64,000 nt of DNA from Alicyclobacillus sp. ALC3 (GTDB lineage: Bacteria; Bacillota; Bacilli; Alicyclobacillales; Alicyclobacillaceae): contig NZ_CP066784.1 in assembly GCF_028751195.1 (NCBI RefSeq), positions 2,170,001-2,234,000 on the forward strand, in the 5' to 3' direction. Position 1 is the stretch's first letter. Each line of letters opens with the position of its first letter. Positions 26,283 to 35,638 of the stretch are shown here, in pieces. A program made the translations under genes and the position numbers. Below the pieces are notes generated by a model, which was given only the letters and a program-made list of their open reading frames with translations, did not search any database and was not told the DNA's origin.

Positions 26283-28230
26283 TGTCTTGCACCAACTGCT
26301 CGAGGATGTCCATGTCCTCAAGGCCCGTGACGTCCCCTTTAACCGTCCCTTCCTGGATGATCTCGCGAAGCATCCTGCGAATGATCTTGCCAGACCTCGT
26401 CTTTGGCATGCCTTCGACGAAGACGACCTTGTCGGGGCGCGCAAAGGGGCCGATGTCACGGACGATCTGAGCCTTCAGCGCCGTTTCGAGCTCCACAGAC
26501 GGCGCCAATCCCTGTTCCAGCGTGACAAAGGCGACTGGCACAGCGCCGCGCACTTCATCCGGCTGACCGACCACTGCGGCTTCCACGACCGCTTCGTGCT
26601 GGATCAGCGAACTCTCCATCTCCATCGTACTGATGCGGTGGCCTGACACATTGATCACGTCGTCCACCCGCCCGAGCACCCAGTACTGACCGTCGGCGTC
26701 GCGCACGGCGCTGTCGCCCGTGAAGTACGCGCCAGGCACCTGGCTGAAGTACGACTTGAGATAGCGGTCGTGATCGCCAAACACGTCCCGCGCCAGGCTC
26801 GGAAACACGTTGCGGACGACAAGGTAGCCGGGTGTGCCATCTGCGACCACCTGACCGTCGAGATCAACTACATCGAGTTTGTGGCCGAAGAAAGGTACAC
26901 CGCACGATCCGGGTTTCATCGGCACGGCCCCAGGCAACGACGCGAGCGGTGTCCCGCCCGTCTCGGTCTGCCCCCACGTGTTGTTGATGACTGCCTTGCC
27001 GCCGCCCACCACACGCCGCACCCAGTGCCAGGCCTCTGGGTTGAACGGCTCGCCGACGGAGACCAACAGTTCGAGCGTCGAGAGGTCGTAACGCTGTGCG
27101 ACCTCTTCGCCGTGCTTGAGCATCATCCGGTACGCCGTCGGAGCCGAAAACAGCTTGTTGACGCGGTAGCGTTCGACGACTTCGTACAACCGTCCGGGCT
27201 GTGGGTAGTCGAGCGCGCCTTCGTAGAGAATCGTCGTCGTCCCGAGCGCCAACCCGCCGACAAGAACAAAGATGTGCGACGTCAACCAGCCGATGTCCGC
27301 TGTGTTCCAGTAGACGTCTTCCGGCCGCAAGTCGAGCTGATACTTGGTGTAGGCGTACGTTCCGAGCAGAAAGCCGCCTCCGGCATGGACGATGCCCTTG
27401 GGTCGCCCACTCGTACCGCTCGTGAAGATGAGCAGCCCTGGGTCGTTGCAGTCCAGCTTTGCGGCGGGGCAGGATGGCTTGGCTGCGGCCATCAAGGCGT
27501 CGTAGTCGTAGTCGCGGCCAGCCGTCATCGGAGTGTCAGCAGACGGAATGCGGTTGAAGACGACCACCTGCTCGACGCTCGCGACACCCTGCACCGCTTC
27601 GTCGACGGTCTGTTTGAGCTGCAAAACCCGCCCGCGCCTGTAACTGGCGTTCGCGCAGACGACCATCTTGGCGTTTGAGCTGACAATGCGCTCGCGCAGC
27701 GCCTCTGCGGAGAAACCCGCAAACACCGTGTTGTAGACGACGCCAAGGCGAAAACATGCGAGCAGAACCACGTACGTCTCAACTAGGTTTTGCATGTAGA
27801 CGCTTACTACGTCGCCCTTCTGCAGCCCGAAGGAGCGCAGGATACTCGCAAACTTCTGCACTTCGTCGGACAACTGCAGGTACGTGACCGCCCTCCGGTC
27901 GCCGTTCTCGCCTTCAAAGAACAGCGCGACTTTGTTCTTCGTGAGCGGGTTCTCTGCGTGTCGGTCGACGCAGTTCACGGCGACGTTGATGCTGCTGCCA
28001 GGGAAGAAGCGAAAGTTTGGCATGTCTCCTTCAATCACGGTTGCGCCCCGCTCATCCCAGGTCAACTCGTCGGCGACACTGGCCCAAAAACCTGCGGGAT
28101 TGTCAATCGAGCGCTGGTACAGGGTTTGGTAGTCCTCGTAGCTTTGCACATACGATTTGAGACGATACGACTCAGGTGGCTGAATCTGTTCACTCTCCGC
28201 AATCAACGAAATGCCCGACGCTTCGGCCAT
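26269..28230 (-). CDS. acsA: Acetyl-CoA synthetase (AMP-forming)
   Basis: Acs activates acetate (or another short acid) to acyl-CoA through an acyl-AMP. The 653-residue protein has the AMP-binding motif TSGTSGRPKGIVH, the WGQTETGG motif, YFTGDSAVRDADGQYWVLGRVDDVINVSGHR split over the C-terminal hinge, and the catalytic lysine in KTRSGKIIRRML. ATG at 28230 follows GGGGGAG. The frame is open further upstream through a repeat, without homology. It lies beside citrate synthase and its LysR regulator, which suits acetate use through the TCA cycle. Confidence 0.92.
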   Translation of the reverse strand: MAEASGISLIAESEQIQPPESYRLKSYVQSYEDYQTLYQRSIDNPAGFWASVADELTWDERGATVIEGDMPNFRFFPGSSINVAVNCVDRHAENPLTKNKVALFFEGENGDRRAVTYLQLSDEVQKFASILRSFGLQKGDVVSVYMQNLVETYVVLLACFRLGVVYNTVFAGFSAEALRERIVSSNAKMVVCANASYRRGRVLQLKQTVDEAVQGVASVEQVVVFNRIPSADTPMTAGRDYDYDALMAAAKPSCPAAKLDCNDPGLLIFTSGTSGRPKGIVHAGGGFLLGTYAYTKYQLDLRPEDVYWNTADIGWLTSHIFVLVGGLALGTTTILYEGALDYPQPGRLYEVVERYRVNKLFSAPTAYRMMLKHGEEVAQRYDLSTLELLVSVGEPFNPEAWHWVRRVVGGGKAVINNTWGQTETGGTPLASLPGAVPMKPGSCGVPFFGHKLDVVDLDGQVVADGTPGYLVVRNVFPSLARDVFGDHDRYLKSYFSQVPGAYFTGDSAVRDADGQYWVLGRVDDVINVSGHRISTMEMESSLIQHEAVVEAAVVGQPDEVRGAVPVAFVTLEQGLAPSVELETALKAQIVRDIGPFARPDKVVFVEGMPKTRSGKIIRRMLREIIQEGTVKGDVTGLEDMDILEQLVQDISGR

Positions 28231-28337
28231 CGCGATCCACTCCCCCTGTCTATCATTAGGTTGAAATTTCAGCAAATTCATTCTAGCACAGACGCTTGTC
28301 AGATTGGGCAGGGGGAATGTTCCATCGGCGCCCAGCC

Positions 28338-28407
28338 GGGGGCGCAAACCCGCGCTGGGCACACAGTGGCACGGGGGCGCAAACCTGCGCTGGGCACACA
28401 GTGGCAC
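28338..28407. repeat. 35-bp tandem duplication
   Basis: Two adjacent 35-bp copies differ by a single base and begin GGGGGCGCAAACC. They directly abut the stop codon of the LysR gene, in the spacer before acsA. Confidence 0.85.
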
Positions 28408-29316
28408 CTATACCCGTCGCTGGCCCATGTATGCCTGGACAAAATCGCAAAACGTGCGTCCAACGGCTGAGACGACGCCAGAGTCGTGCAACAGGTACGT
28501 GCGCGCAACAGGCAGCGAAAATGAGTCAGGGACTGGTACTTCGACGGCTGACCCAAGCAGCAGCGCGCGTCGGACTGTGCTCTTCGGCAGACAGGAGAAC
28601 CCCATGTCCTCCTCAATCCAGCGCAGTGTGACGTGAACCTGACTGACGCGCATGCTGCGCAGCGCTCCGAACTGCTGGCGCAACGAGGTCAGAATGTCGT
28701 CCCAGTAGAGCGGGTGGTTGTGCGTGAGGAGCGGATACGTCGACAAGAGTTCTTCCAGGGTGCGTGGTGGACCATCGAGATCATGTGGACCAACCGGCGC
28801 CACGACCACCACTGGGTCGTCGTAGAGCGGAAGCGATTCAATGCGGGACAACTGCGACGGCATGCGGCTGAAGCCAAGGTCGCAAACGGCGTCCGCGATC
28901 GCCTGTGCAATGTCAGTCGACTCCATCACCTGCACAGCAACTTCGACGTTTGGATAGTCGCGCAAGAAACCTTGGAGCCAGCGCGGCAGATACGTCGCTG
29001 CGATGAGCGGTGAAACTGCGATCGCAAGGGTCTGGTCGTACCCTTGCGCGAGCCTCGCCACGGCTGTCTGCCCGCGTTGGAGGTCCGCGAGCACTGACTG
29101 TGCGTAGGGCAGGAACCGCCGCCCGTGTTCTCCCAGGCGCACACCGCGGCCGGAGCGTTCAAACAACAGCACGCCGAGGTGCTGCTCTAACTTGTCGATG
29201 TGCAGGGAGACGGTCGGCTGTGCCAAGTGCACTTTCTCCGCTGCCTGCCGGAAGTTCTCTGCCTCTGCCGCCGCGACAAACGTCTCCAGCCACTGTGTAT
29301 CCACGCTCGTCCCCAC
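28408..29316 (-). CDS. LysR-family regulator divergent from citrate synthase (CitR-like)
   Basis: The 302-residue protein has an N-terminal wHTH (TFVAAAEAENFRQAAEKVHLAQPTVSLHI split over helix-turn-helix), a linker helix and a periplasmic-binding-type effector domain. The gene is divergent from a citrate synthase, the arrangement of citR-citA in B. subtilis, where CitR represses citA. I therefore propose that it controls the citrate synthase promoter in the AT-rich 29317-29459 spacer. No exact operator could be assigned. Confidence 0.85.
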   Translation of the reverse strand: MGTSVDTQWLETFVAAAEAENFRQAAEKVHLAQPTVSLHIDKLEQHLGVLLFERSGRGVRLGEHGRRFLPYAQSVLADLQRGQTAVARLAQGYDQTLAIAVSPLIAATYLPRWLQGFLRDYPNVEVAVQVMESTDIAQAIADAVCDLGFSRMPSQLSRIESLPLYDDPVVVVAPVGPHDLDGPPRTLEELLSTYPLLTHNHPLYWDDILTSLRQQFGALRSMRVSQVHVTLRWIEEDMGFSCLPKSTVRRALLLGSAVEVPVPDSFSLPVARTYLLHDSGVVSAVGRTFCDFVQAYMGQRRV

Positions 29317-29459
29317 CCACCCTGCCTCGATTACCGATTACATATTGTGATTATTATATACACATTTATTCATTATACAAAATCAATTTCCGAGAGTACG
29401 ATCACGGTGTATCCCTACACACGGATCCCTTACTGCGAACTGGATAGGAGGAGTTTGTC

Positions 29460-30605
29460 ATGGCATCAGTCAATGGTTTAGATACGGTAGTTGCCGCAGA
29501 GACGGAACTGAGCATGGTGGATGGTCAAGCGGGTCGGTTGGTGTACCGAGGGTATCCGGCGCCGGAGTTGGCTGTGCACCACTCTTTCGCAGAAGTTGCG
29601 CACTTGTTATGGACAGGGGACTTGCCGGACGCAAAACAGTTGTTACAGATGGAGGCGAGTTTGAAGGTCGCGCGGGTCATGCCACACGAGCTGCAAACAC
29701 TCGTAGGCGCCCTGCCGCAAGCCATCGATGTAATGAGCGGCGTACGCACGGTTGTTTCTGCCGTGGTGCCGTGCCAGGAGTGGCCGCCAACGCTCGCTGA
29801 CGCGACGCTGCTGACCGGCCTGTTTCCGACCCTCGTCGCAAGTGTCTACGCAAAGTCTGTCGGGCAGTCTCTCCCTGCGCTGCGCTCTGACCTCTCGCAC
29901 GTCGAAAACTACCTCTACATGCTGTCCGGTCAGGTTCCGTCGGCTGCGCACACGCGCGCGCTCGAAGCCTACCTGATTCTCACCATGGATCACGGTCTCA
30001 ACGCCTCCACCTTTGCCAGCCGCGTCACGCTGTCCACCCAGTCCGACATGAGCGCTGGCCTGACTGCGGCGCTTGGCGCTATGAAAGGTCCGCTGCACGG
30101 GGGCGCACCGTCCGGCGTGATCGACATGCTAGACAAAATCCAGACGCGAGAGAACGCGGAGGCTTGGCTGCGAGCGAAACTGGACCGTGGCGAGCGGCTG
30201 ATGGGGTTCGGGCACCGGGTCTACAAGACGGCGGACCCGCGGGCGGAGGCGCTAAAGGCGGTCGTGCGCGACCTTGCTGGCGCCGACCCGTGGTTTGACC
30301 TCGCAACGCACGTCGAACAGACTGCGGTGGCGCTGCTCGATGAGTACAAACCCGGCCGCAGGCTCTACACCAATGTGGAGTTCTGGGCAGCGGCCATCTT
30401 GAGAACGGTCGGGATTGGAAAAACCCTGTACACACCGACCTTCTCGGCCAGCCGCGTGGTGGGCTGGACTGCGCACATGCTAGAACAGGCGCAGAACAAC
30501 CGGCTGATCCGGCCGCAGTCGCAGTATGTGGGGCCGCTGCCGCCGCGCGGAGGGACGGCGACGGGGGCGACGGGCGCGGCGGGGGCGACGGGGGCGGCTA
30601 TGTGA
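29460..30605 (+). CDS. Citrate synthase
   Basis: The 381-residue protein condenses oxaloacetate and acetyl-CoA. Catalytic histidines and aspartate lie in LTMDHGLNASTF, GPLHGGAPSGVIDML, MGFGHRVYK and later the YTNVEFWAA block. ATG follows AGGAGGAG. The last residues (GGTATGATGAAGATGAAM) form a Thr/Gly/Ala tail that looks like repeat-derived extension, and the stop codon lies inside the first unit of the following tandem array. It may be the CitA or the CitZ type. The LysR neighbour favours CitA. Confidence 0.93.
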   Translation: MASVNGLDTVVAAETELSMVDGQAGRLVYRGYPAPELAVHHSFAEVAHLLWTGDLPDAKQLLQMEASLKVARVMPHELQTLVGALPQAIDVMSGVRTVVSAVVPCQEWPPTLADATLLTGLFPTLVASVYAKSVGQSLPALRSDLSHVENYLYMLSGQVPSAAHTRALEAYLILTMDHGLNASTFASRVTLSTQSDMSAGLTAALGAMKGPLHGGAPSGVIDMLDKIQTRENAEAWLRAKLDRGERLMGFGHRVYKTADPRAEALKAVVRDLAGADPWFDLATHVEQTAVALLDEYKPGRRLYTNVEFWAAAILRTVGIGKTLYTPTFSASRVVGWTAHMLEQAQNNRLIRPQSQYVGPLPPRGGTATGATGAAGATGAAM

Positions 30606-31330
30606 TCGAAACCGACACTTAGCCGCCTGCACGGCGCCGCTATGTGATCGAAACCGACACTTGGCTGCCTGCACGGCGCCGCTATGTGATCGAAACCGAC
30701 ACTTGGCCGCCTGCTCGGCGCCGCTATGTGATCGAAACCGACACTTAGCCGCCTGCTCGGCGCGGCTATGTGATCGAAACCGACACTTGGCCGCCTGCTC
30801 GGCGCCGCTATGTGATCGAAACCGACACTTAGCCGGCCGCACGGCGCGGCTATGTGATCGAAACCGACACTTGGCCGCCTGCTCGGCGCCGCTATGTGAT
30901 CGAAACCGACACTTGGCTGCCTGCTCGGCTCCGCTATGTGATCGAAACCGACACTTGGCCGCCGGCACGGCGCCGCTATGTGATCGAAACCGACACTTGG
31001 CCGGCCGCACGGCGCGGCTATGTGATCGAAACCGACACTTGGCTGCCTTCCCGGCGTCGCTATGTGATCGAAACCGACACTTAGCCGCCTACCCGGCGCC
31101 GCTATGTGATCGAAACCGACACTTGGCCGCCCATCCGATGCGGCTATGTGATCGAAACCGACACTTGGCCGCCGGCACGGCGCCGCTATGTGATCGAAAC
31201 CGACACTTGGCTGCCTGCTCGGCTCCGCTATGTGATCGAAACCGACACTTGGCCGCCGGCTCGGCGCCGCTATGTGATCGAAACCGACACTTGGCCGCCG
31301 GCACGGCGCCGCTATGTGATCGAAACCGAC
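30597..31330. repeat. 18-copy tandem array, 42-bp unit
   Basis: TATGTGATCGAAACCGACAC recurs 18 times at exact 42-bp intervals (first at 30599, last at 31313). The remaining part of each unit is a GC-rich spacer of about 18 bases, drawn from a few variants that usually end GGCGCC or GGCGCG. The unit is 14 codons long, so several frames stay open without stops on both strands. The invariant part can fold as GTG-A-TCG/AAAC/CGACAC. The spacers recur and no cas genes are present, so it is not a CRISPR. Confidence 0.95.
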
Positions 31331-31381
31331 CTTACCTGCCGCAAGTGCCTGCCCGCCTGGCCGCCTGGCCGCGATAGGTGA

Positions 31382-31810
31382 TTACGCTCGCACGAACTGC
31401 ACCTCGTGCGTCTTGCACCACTGCCCAAGGGCGTGAAACAGCTGATCCCGGTCCTCTTGCGAACGAAAACGCATGCCGCGCGAGACTTTCGGCAGTCTCC
31501 CGCCGTCTTTGACGTATATGCCGATGGCAGCACGCGTGACAGAGATCCGATCGAGCTCGTCCGCATTCAGGACGCGCACAACCTTCTTCCCGCGGTGCAC
31601 AGAGATGGTGTCATCGTTAAAAGTAACGGAAGACTTCTGCCACAGACGCCACATCGCAAAGATGAGCGAGACGAATAAGACGATGTCAACGACTGCAAAA
31701 CCTGCAGGCGGCATGTGACGAAACGCAGTCAGCACAATGACCGCTAAGAGCGGCACCCCCCAGGTCAGCATCCACGTGTTTTCCCGAGTTGGGATCGTGA
31801 TCGGTTTCAT
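31382..31810 (-). CDS. Hypothetical membrane protein with two N-terminal TM segments
   Basis: This 142-residue product starts at ATG 31810 after AAGGAGG. Residues about 15-30 and 37-55 are hydrophobic helices. A soluble C-terminal domain follows (SVTFNDDTISVHRGKKVVRVLNA...), which resembles a small beta-rich, PH-like fold. I do not recognise a named family. A longer open frame upstream overlaps asnB and is not supported. It converges on the 42-bp array and is divergent from asnB. Confidence 0.7.
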   Translation of the reverse strand: MKPITIPTRENTWMLTWGVPLLAVIVLTAFRHMPPAGFAVVDIVLFVSLIFAMWRLWQKSSVTFNDDTISVHRGKKVVRVLNADELDRISVTRAAIGIYVKDGGRLPKVSRGMRFRSQEDRDQLFHALGQWCKTHEVQFVRA

Positions 31811-31945
31811 CGGAAACCTCCTTATTTGGCCCCATTCTACCACAGCCGGACCTGCACGCCCCATGGTCCCTCTGCATAAGGTGACAGGTGTTTTGACGTG
31901 GGCATCTGCCCATGTAAAGAGGACACCTCGAAGGGGGCTTGGGAC

Positions 31946-33793
31946 ATGTGTGGAATCGCCGGGTGGGTGAATTGGGATCGCGACCTCACCCATGAACAAG
32001 GAACGCTCTTCGCCATGGGCGAGACACTGGTGTGCCGCGGCCCAGATGCGGATGCCACGTGGCTGTCGGAGCACTGCGCATTTGCGCACCGGCGTCTGAT
32101 TGTGGTTGACCCGAGCGGCGGCGCCCAACCGATGACCCGGACGTTTGGAGACCGCAGCTACACAGTCGTCTACAACGGCGAACTCTACAACACGGAAGAC
32201 ATCCGCAAGGAGCTGCTCGCTCGCGGCTATCCTTTTCAGTCCTACTCTGACACCGAGGTCCTGCTCGTGTCCTACGTCGAGTGGGGACCCAACTGTGTCG
32301 ACAAGTTAAACGGTATTTTTGCATTCGCGATTTGGGATGAAGCGCGTCAGAATCTGTTTATGGCCCGCGACCGCCTAGGTGTCAAGCCACTGTTCTACAC
32401 GCGCAAAGGCGCGAGCCTGGTGTTCGGCTCCGAACTAAAGGCTCTGCTTGCGCATCCAGAAGTGGAGCCCGTGGTCGAAACCGACGGGCTGGCTGAGGTG
32501 TTCGCGATTGGCCCAGCAAGGACCCCGGGTCACGGTTTGTTCAAGGACGTCCACGAACTGCGCGCTGGCTGGCACCTCACGGCGACGCGCGAGAAACTGG
32601 ACGCGAAAGTCTACTGGCAGCTTGAGAGCCGTCCGCACGAGGACGACTTGGAGAAGACGACCGAGACTGTTCGCGACTTGATGGTCGACACGGTGACGAG
32701 GCAACTCGTCTCCGACGTTCCCGTATGCACGTTTTTGTCTGGTGGCCTTGACTCGTCCGCTGTCTCGGCCATTGCCGCAGAGGCGTTTCGAAAGGCAGGG
32801 AAGCCGCCCCTCCACACCTACTCAATCGAGTTCGAGGGGATGGAGGAACACTTTGAGGCGAATAGCTTTCAGACCGGCCTTGACAGCCCGTGGGCGCGCA
32901 AGGTGTCCGAGTTCATTGGCTCGGTCCATCACCCGGTCGTGTTTGACGTGCCGGAGATGGTCGACCACCTGCTGACACCGCTCTCCTTCCGCGATGCGCC
33001 TGGAATGGCAGACATCGACGTGTCACTTTACCTGTTTAGCCGCGAGATCAAAAAGGGCGCCACGGTTGGTTTGTCAGGCGAGTCAGCGGATGAAGTCTTT
33101 GGCGGCTACCCGTGGTTCCACCGCGAAGAGTCGCTCAAAGCGGACACTTTCCCTTGGTCGCTCAAGCTGCAGGAGCGCGTCAATATCATGTCGCCAGAGT
33201 TGCGCCAGCGGATTCACCCAGAAGAGTATGTCGCAGACCGCTACCACGAGGCCTTGGCGGAAGTGCCTCGGCTGCCCGGCGAGTCGGCAGAGGAGGCAAG
33301 GATTCGCGAGATCTCGTACCTCAGCATCACCCGTTTTCTGCCGACCTTGCTGGAGCGCAAAGACCGCATGACGATGGGTGCGAGCCTCGAAGTGCGCGTA
33401 CCCTTCTGCGACCACCGGCTGGTCGACTACGTCTTCAACATCCCGTGGCGCTTGAAGACCGCTGGCAACCAGACCAAGGGGATTTTGCGCCGTGCCATGC
33501 GCGGCTACCTCCCGGAAGACGCGCTCGCGCGCAAGAAGAGCCCATATCCGTCCAATCCAGACCCCCGCTACCTGGCTGCAACCCGAGCACGGGCGCTGGA
33601 GTTGTTGGACGACCCAGACTCAGCAATCCGCACACTCGTCGATCCACAAGCAGTCAAGGCGCTGGCGGAAGCGAGCTATGGGAAACTGGAGCATCGGCCG
33701 TGGTTCGGTCAGATTATGGCGACAGCGCAGCTGTTCCACTATTTAATCGAGATCGACGCCTGGATCCGCAAGTTCAGCATCCGGCTCGTCTAA
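31946..33793 (+). CDS. asnB: Asparagine synthetase (glutamine-hydrolysing)
   Basis: AsnB makes asparagine from aspartate, glutamine and ATP. The 615-residue protein starts MCGIAGWVNWD, so Cys2 is the glutaminase nucleophile, and continues with CRGPDADATW and VYNGELYN. The synthetase domain has the pyrophosphate loop FLSGGLDSSAVSAIAA and GLSGESADEVFGGYPWF. ATG at 31946 is fixed by the required Met-Cys. Length is typical. It stands alone, with a possible terminator after it. Confidence 0.95.
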   Translation: MCGIAGWVNWDRDLTHEQGTLFAMGETLVCRGPDADATWLSEHCAFAHRRLIVVDPSGGAQPMTRTFGDRSYTVVYNGELYNTEDIRKELLARGYPFQSYSDTEVLLVSYVEWGPNCVDKLNGIFAFAIWDEARQNLFMARDRLGVKPLFYTRKGASLVFGSELKALLAHPEVEPVVETDGLAEVFAIGPARTPGHGLFKDVHELRAGWHLTATREKLDAKVYWQLESRPHEDDLEKTTETVRDLMVDTVTRQLVSDVPVCTFLSGGLDSSAVSAIAAEAFRKAGKPPLHTYSIEFEGMEEHFEANSFQTGLDSPWARKVSEFIGSVHHPVVFDVPEMVDHLLTPLSFRDAPGMADIDVSLYLFSREIKKGATVGLSGESADEVFGGYPWFHREESLKADTFPWSLKLQERVNIMSPELRQRIHPEEYVADRYHEALAEVPRLPGESAEEARIREISYLSITRFLPTLLERKDRMTMGASLEVRVPFCDHRLVDYVFNIPWRLKTAGNQTKGILRRAMRGYLPEDALARKKSPYPSNPDPRYLAATRARALELLDDPDSAIRTLVDPQAVKALAEASYGKLEHRPWFGQIMATAQLFHYLIEIDAWIRKFSIRLV

Positions 33794-33835
33794 CGAGTGC
33801 ATCATCTCCGCTAGGTACTCCCGAAGCGGCAACTG

Positions 33836-33872
33836 GGCTGCCCCGACAGTGCATTACACCGTTTGGGCAGCC
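33836..33872 (+). terminator. Possible terminator after asnB
   Basis: GGCTGCCC (33836-33843) is complementary to GGGCAGCC (33865-33872), about 40 bases past the asnB stop. The loop is long (21 bases) and there is no T-tract, so support is weak. I see no gene in the rest of the 33794-34123 gap, only the short repeat at 34033. Confidence 0.35.
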
Positions 33873-34032
33873 TCCGTGCGGCTTTGTCACCCCGGTTATC
33901 TCTCGATGAGGTCATCGCTTCCGCCTACATCACCTCTGCGCACGCGTCTGCGCTCACCGACAACGCTCACCGACAACGCCCACGAGCGACCGGGAGGTCG
34001 ACCCCGCCCAAAACCCGCCACACAGGATCCTG

Positions 34033-34066
34033 TCGCTGGGTTCGCTGGGTTCGCTGGGTTCGCTGG
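34033..34066. repeat. 9-bp tandem repeat
   Basis: TCGCTGGGT is repeated almost four times upstream of the small membrane protein gene. Confidence 0.8.
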
Positions 34067-34123
34067 TTGAGCGAATGCGCGTACGCTATCATGAAGAGGA
34101 GAGACAAGAAAGGAGGGGCTGGC

Positions 34124-34390
34124 GTGATCATCGGGTTTGGTTTTGGCAACCCCTTGGTGAGCCTCCTGATGCTGCTCGTGACGGGGACTCTCAGCTACCT
34201 CATCTACCGGGCGACGGCCCGTCGCAGGGGCGGGACACCTCCCCGTCCGACGCGCGCGCAGATGCGCCAGTACTACTACGAGCAGCGCAGGCGAGCGCAG
34301 CAATTCTCAAACGAGTACAACCTCACCGACGAGGAGATTGAGCGGCGGATCGACGAAAAGCTAGGCCCGCCGTCAGATAAGCAACCGTAA
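34124..34390 (+). CDS. Small membrane-anchored protein of unknown function
   Basis: The 88-residue product starts at GTG 34124, after AAAGGAGGGG. One transmembrane helix (NPLVSLLMLLVTGTLSYLIY, residues about 9-28) is followed by an Arg-rich stretch and a charged helical tail (NEYNLTDEEIERRIDEKL). Topology is probably N-out, C-in. I do not recognise the family. Its Shine-Dalgarno is strong and its composition differs from shadow frames. Confidence 0.7.
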   Translation: MIIGFGFGNPLVSLLMLLVTGTLSYLIYRATARRRGGTPPRPTRAQMRQYYYEQRRRAQQFSNEYNLTDEEIERRIDEKLGPPSDKQP

Positions 34391-34429
34391 GTGATTTGGC
34401 GTACACAACTGCACTGCCAAGGTGGCATC

Positions 34430-34489
34430 GCCAAGGGGGGTATCGCCAAGGGGGGTATCGCCAAGGGGGGTATCGCCAAGGGGGGTATC
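34430..34489. repeat. 15-bp tandem repeat carrying Shine-Dalgarno sequences
   Basis: GCCAAGGGGGGTATC is repeated four times exactly (34430, 34445, 34460, 34475), with a degenerate copy before. Each unit holds AAGGGGGG. The last one lies 8 bases before the methyltransferase ATG and probably serves as its ribosome-binding site. Confidence 0.9.
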
Positions 34490-34493
34490 GCCG

Positions 34494-35231
34494 ATGCAGT
34501 CACACGAAAACACACCTGCGCAACATGCGGTCGACCGCGGGTTGCGGTTTGAGCAACTGCCGCAGCGGCACACCGACCGCTACCAATCTGACATCCGCGT
34601 GCTGTTGCCGACCTACGACGGCCTGCACACACTGGTCGACGCCTACCTGCGCCCGTTCGTTCCGGACGATGGCCGCGTTCTCGTCGTCGGCGCTGGCGGC
34701 GGGACAGAGTTGATCACGCTCGGCTTAGCACACCCGAACTGGACTTTCACAGCAGTCGATCCCGCTGCCAACATGCTCGCTTCCGCCCGCTCCCGCACAG
34801 AAGCGGCTGGCGTGGCAGAACGCGTCCGGTGGTGCTGCGGTGCGATCGACGCAACCAACCCCCATTTGCACGACGCCGCGACGTGCATCTTGGTGCTGCA
34901 CTTCGTCGCCGGCGACGACGAGAGACGGACCCTGCTCCAGGGGATCGCGTCCCGGCTTCGCGAAGGTTCGCCGCTGATTCTCGTCTCGGCTGTCCGGGAC
35001 GACGGCAACGGCGACCTTCCGTCGGCCGTGCACAGCCAGGCGCTCTACGACGGCGCCATCGCAGCGACGGGCCAAGAACGCCTCGCCGCCAAGCTGCGCC
35101 AGAACATTGAGCAGAGCGCCGCCATCCCCGGAGATCGTCTCAAGCAACTGCTCGTCGACACGGGATTTTCAGAGCCTCTGCAGTTTTTCCAGACCTACCA
35201 GTTTGTCGGCTGGCTGACGACGCGGACATGA
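34494..35231 (+). CDS. Class I SAM-dependent methyltransferase
   Basis: The 245-residue protein has the SAM-binding motif RVLVVGAGGGTELITLGLA, an acidic strand end FTAVDPAANML and a post-motif CILVLHFVAGDDERR. This is a UbiE/CmoA-like fold. The substrate is unknown. ATG at 34494 is chosen because the upstream frame is only repeat translation and a Shine-Dalgarno sits 8 bases before. A hairpin follows the stop. Confidence 0.8.
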   Translation: MQSHENTPAQHAVDRGLRFEQLPQRHTDRYQSDIRVLLPTYDGLHTLVDAYLRPFVPDDGRVLVVGAGGGTELITLGLAHPNWTFTAVDPAANMLASARSRTEAAGVAERVRWCCGAIDATNPHLHDAATCILVLHFVAGDDERRTLLQGIASRLREGSPLILVSAVRDDGNGDLPSAVHSQALYDGAIAATGQERLAAKLRQNIEQSAAIPGDRLKQLLVDTGFSEPLQFFQTYQFVGWLTTRT

Positions 35232-35234
35232 AAA

Positions 35235-35255
35235 GGGCGGCCGTGTTGGCCGCCC
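35235..35255 (+). terminator. Short GC hairpin after the methyltransferase gene
   Basis: GGGCGGCC, loop GTGTT, GGCCGCCC. It begins 4 bases after the stop codon, and no T-run follows. Confidence 0.45.
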
Positions 35256-35638
35256 GCAAAGCGCCTGCCCAAAAGTGTGATCCACACCAAGGCACCCCAT
35301 GCTCTGTATGGTGGCACCGCAGCTCAAGTACTCTCACGCGTCGCCGCGGACTCCCTGCATCCGGTGCAAGCCATAGCCGCATAGGACAGCTTATGACCGG
35401 GAAACACCGGGATCTGGCGCTCCTTAGGCTGTCCGAAACTGCCTAAGGAGCCTTGAAGGGACGGATCGGGGGGCTTCGGCCCACCTTAAGCGGTCCCTAG
35501 CAGCCTAATCACCCATCCAAGCCGCGAAAAGTAGTGAATAGGCTGCCCTGCGGTTACTACTCAGGTACCCCGTCGCAAGGCACCCCAAAAGGGGGTGTTG
35601 AGGACACCCCTTGCGACAGACTTTTTGGGCTACTTTTG

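Noticed and set aside
30597..31330. CRISPR-like look of the 42-bp array (constant 20-24 bp, variable about 18 bp)
   Set aside because: The variable parts recur in a few versions and resemble each other, the period is strictly constant, and no cas genes are nearby. It is a tandem repeat.
30526..31377. Plus-strand 283-codon frame through the array (LCDRNRHLAACTAP repeats) and the matching minus-strand frames
   Set aside because: A 42-bp period keeps frames open automatically. The frame overlaps citrate synthase and has no Shine-Dalgarno or homology. It is kept only as something to test.
34494..35552. Group II intron or other retroelement downstream of the methyltransferase, suggested by several hairpins
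   Set aside because: No reverse-transcriptase frame or domain V sequence is present. The hairpins are explained by dyad array A.
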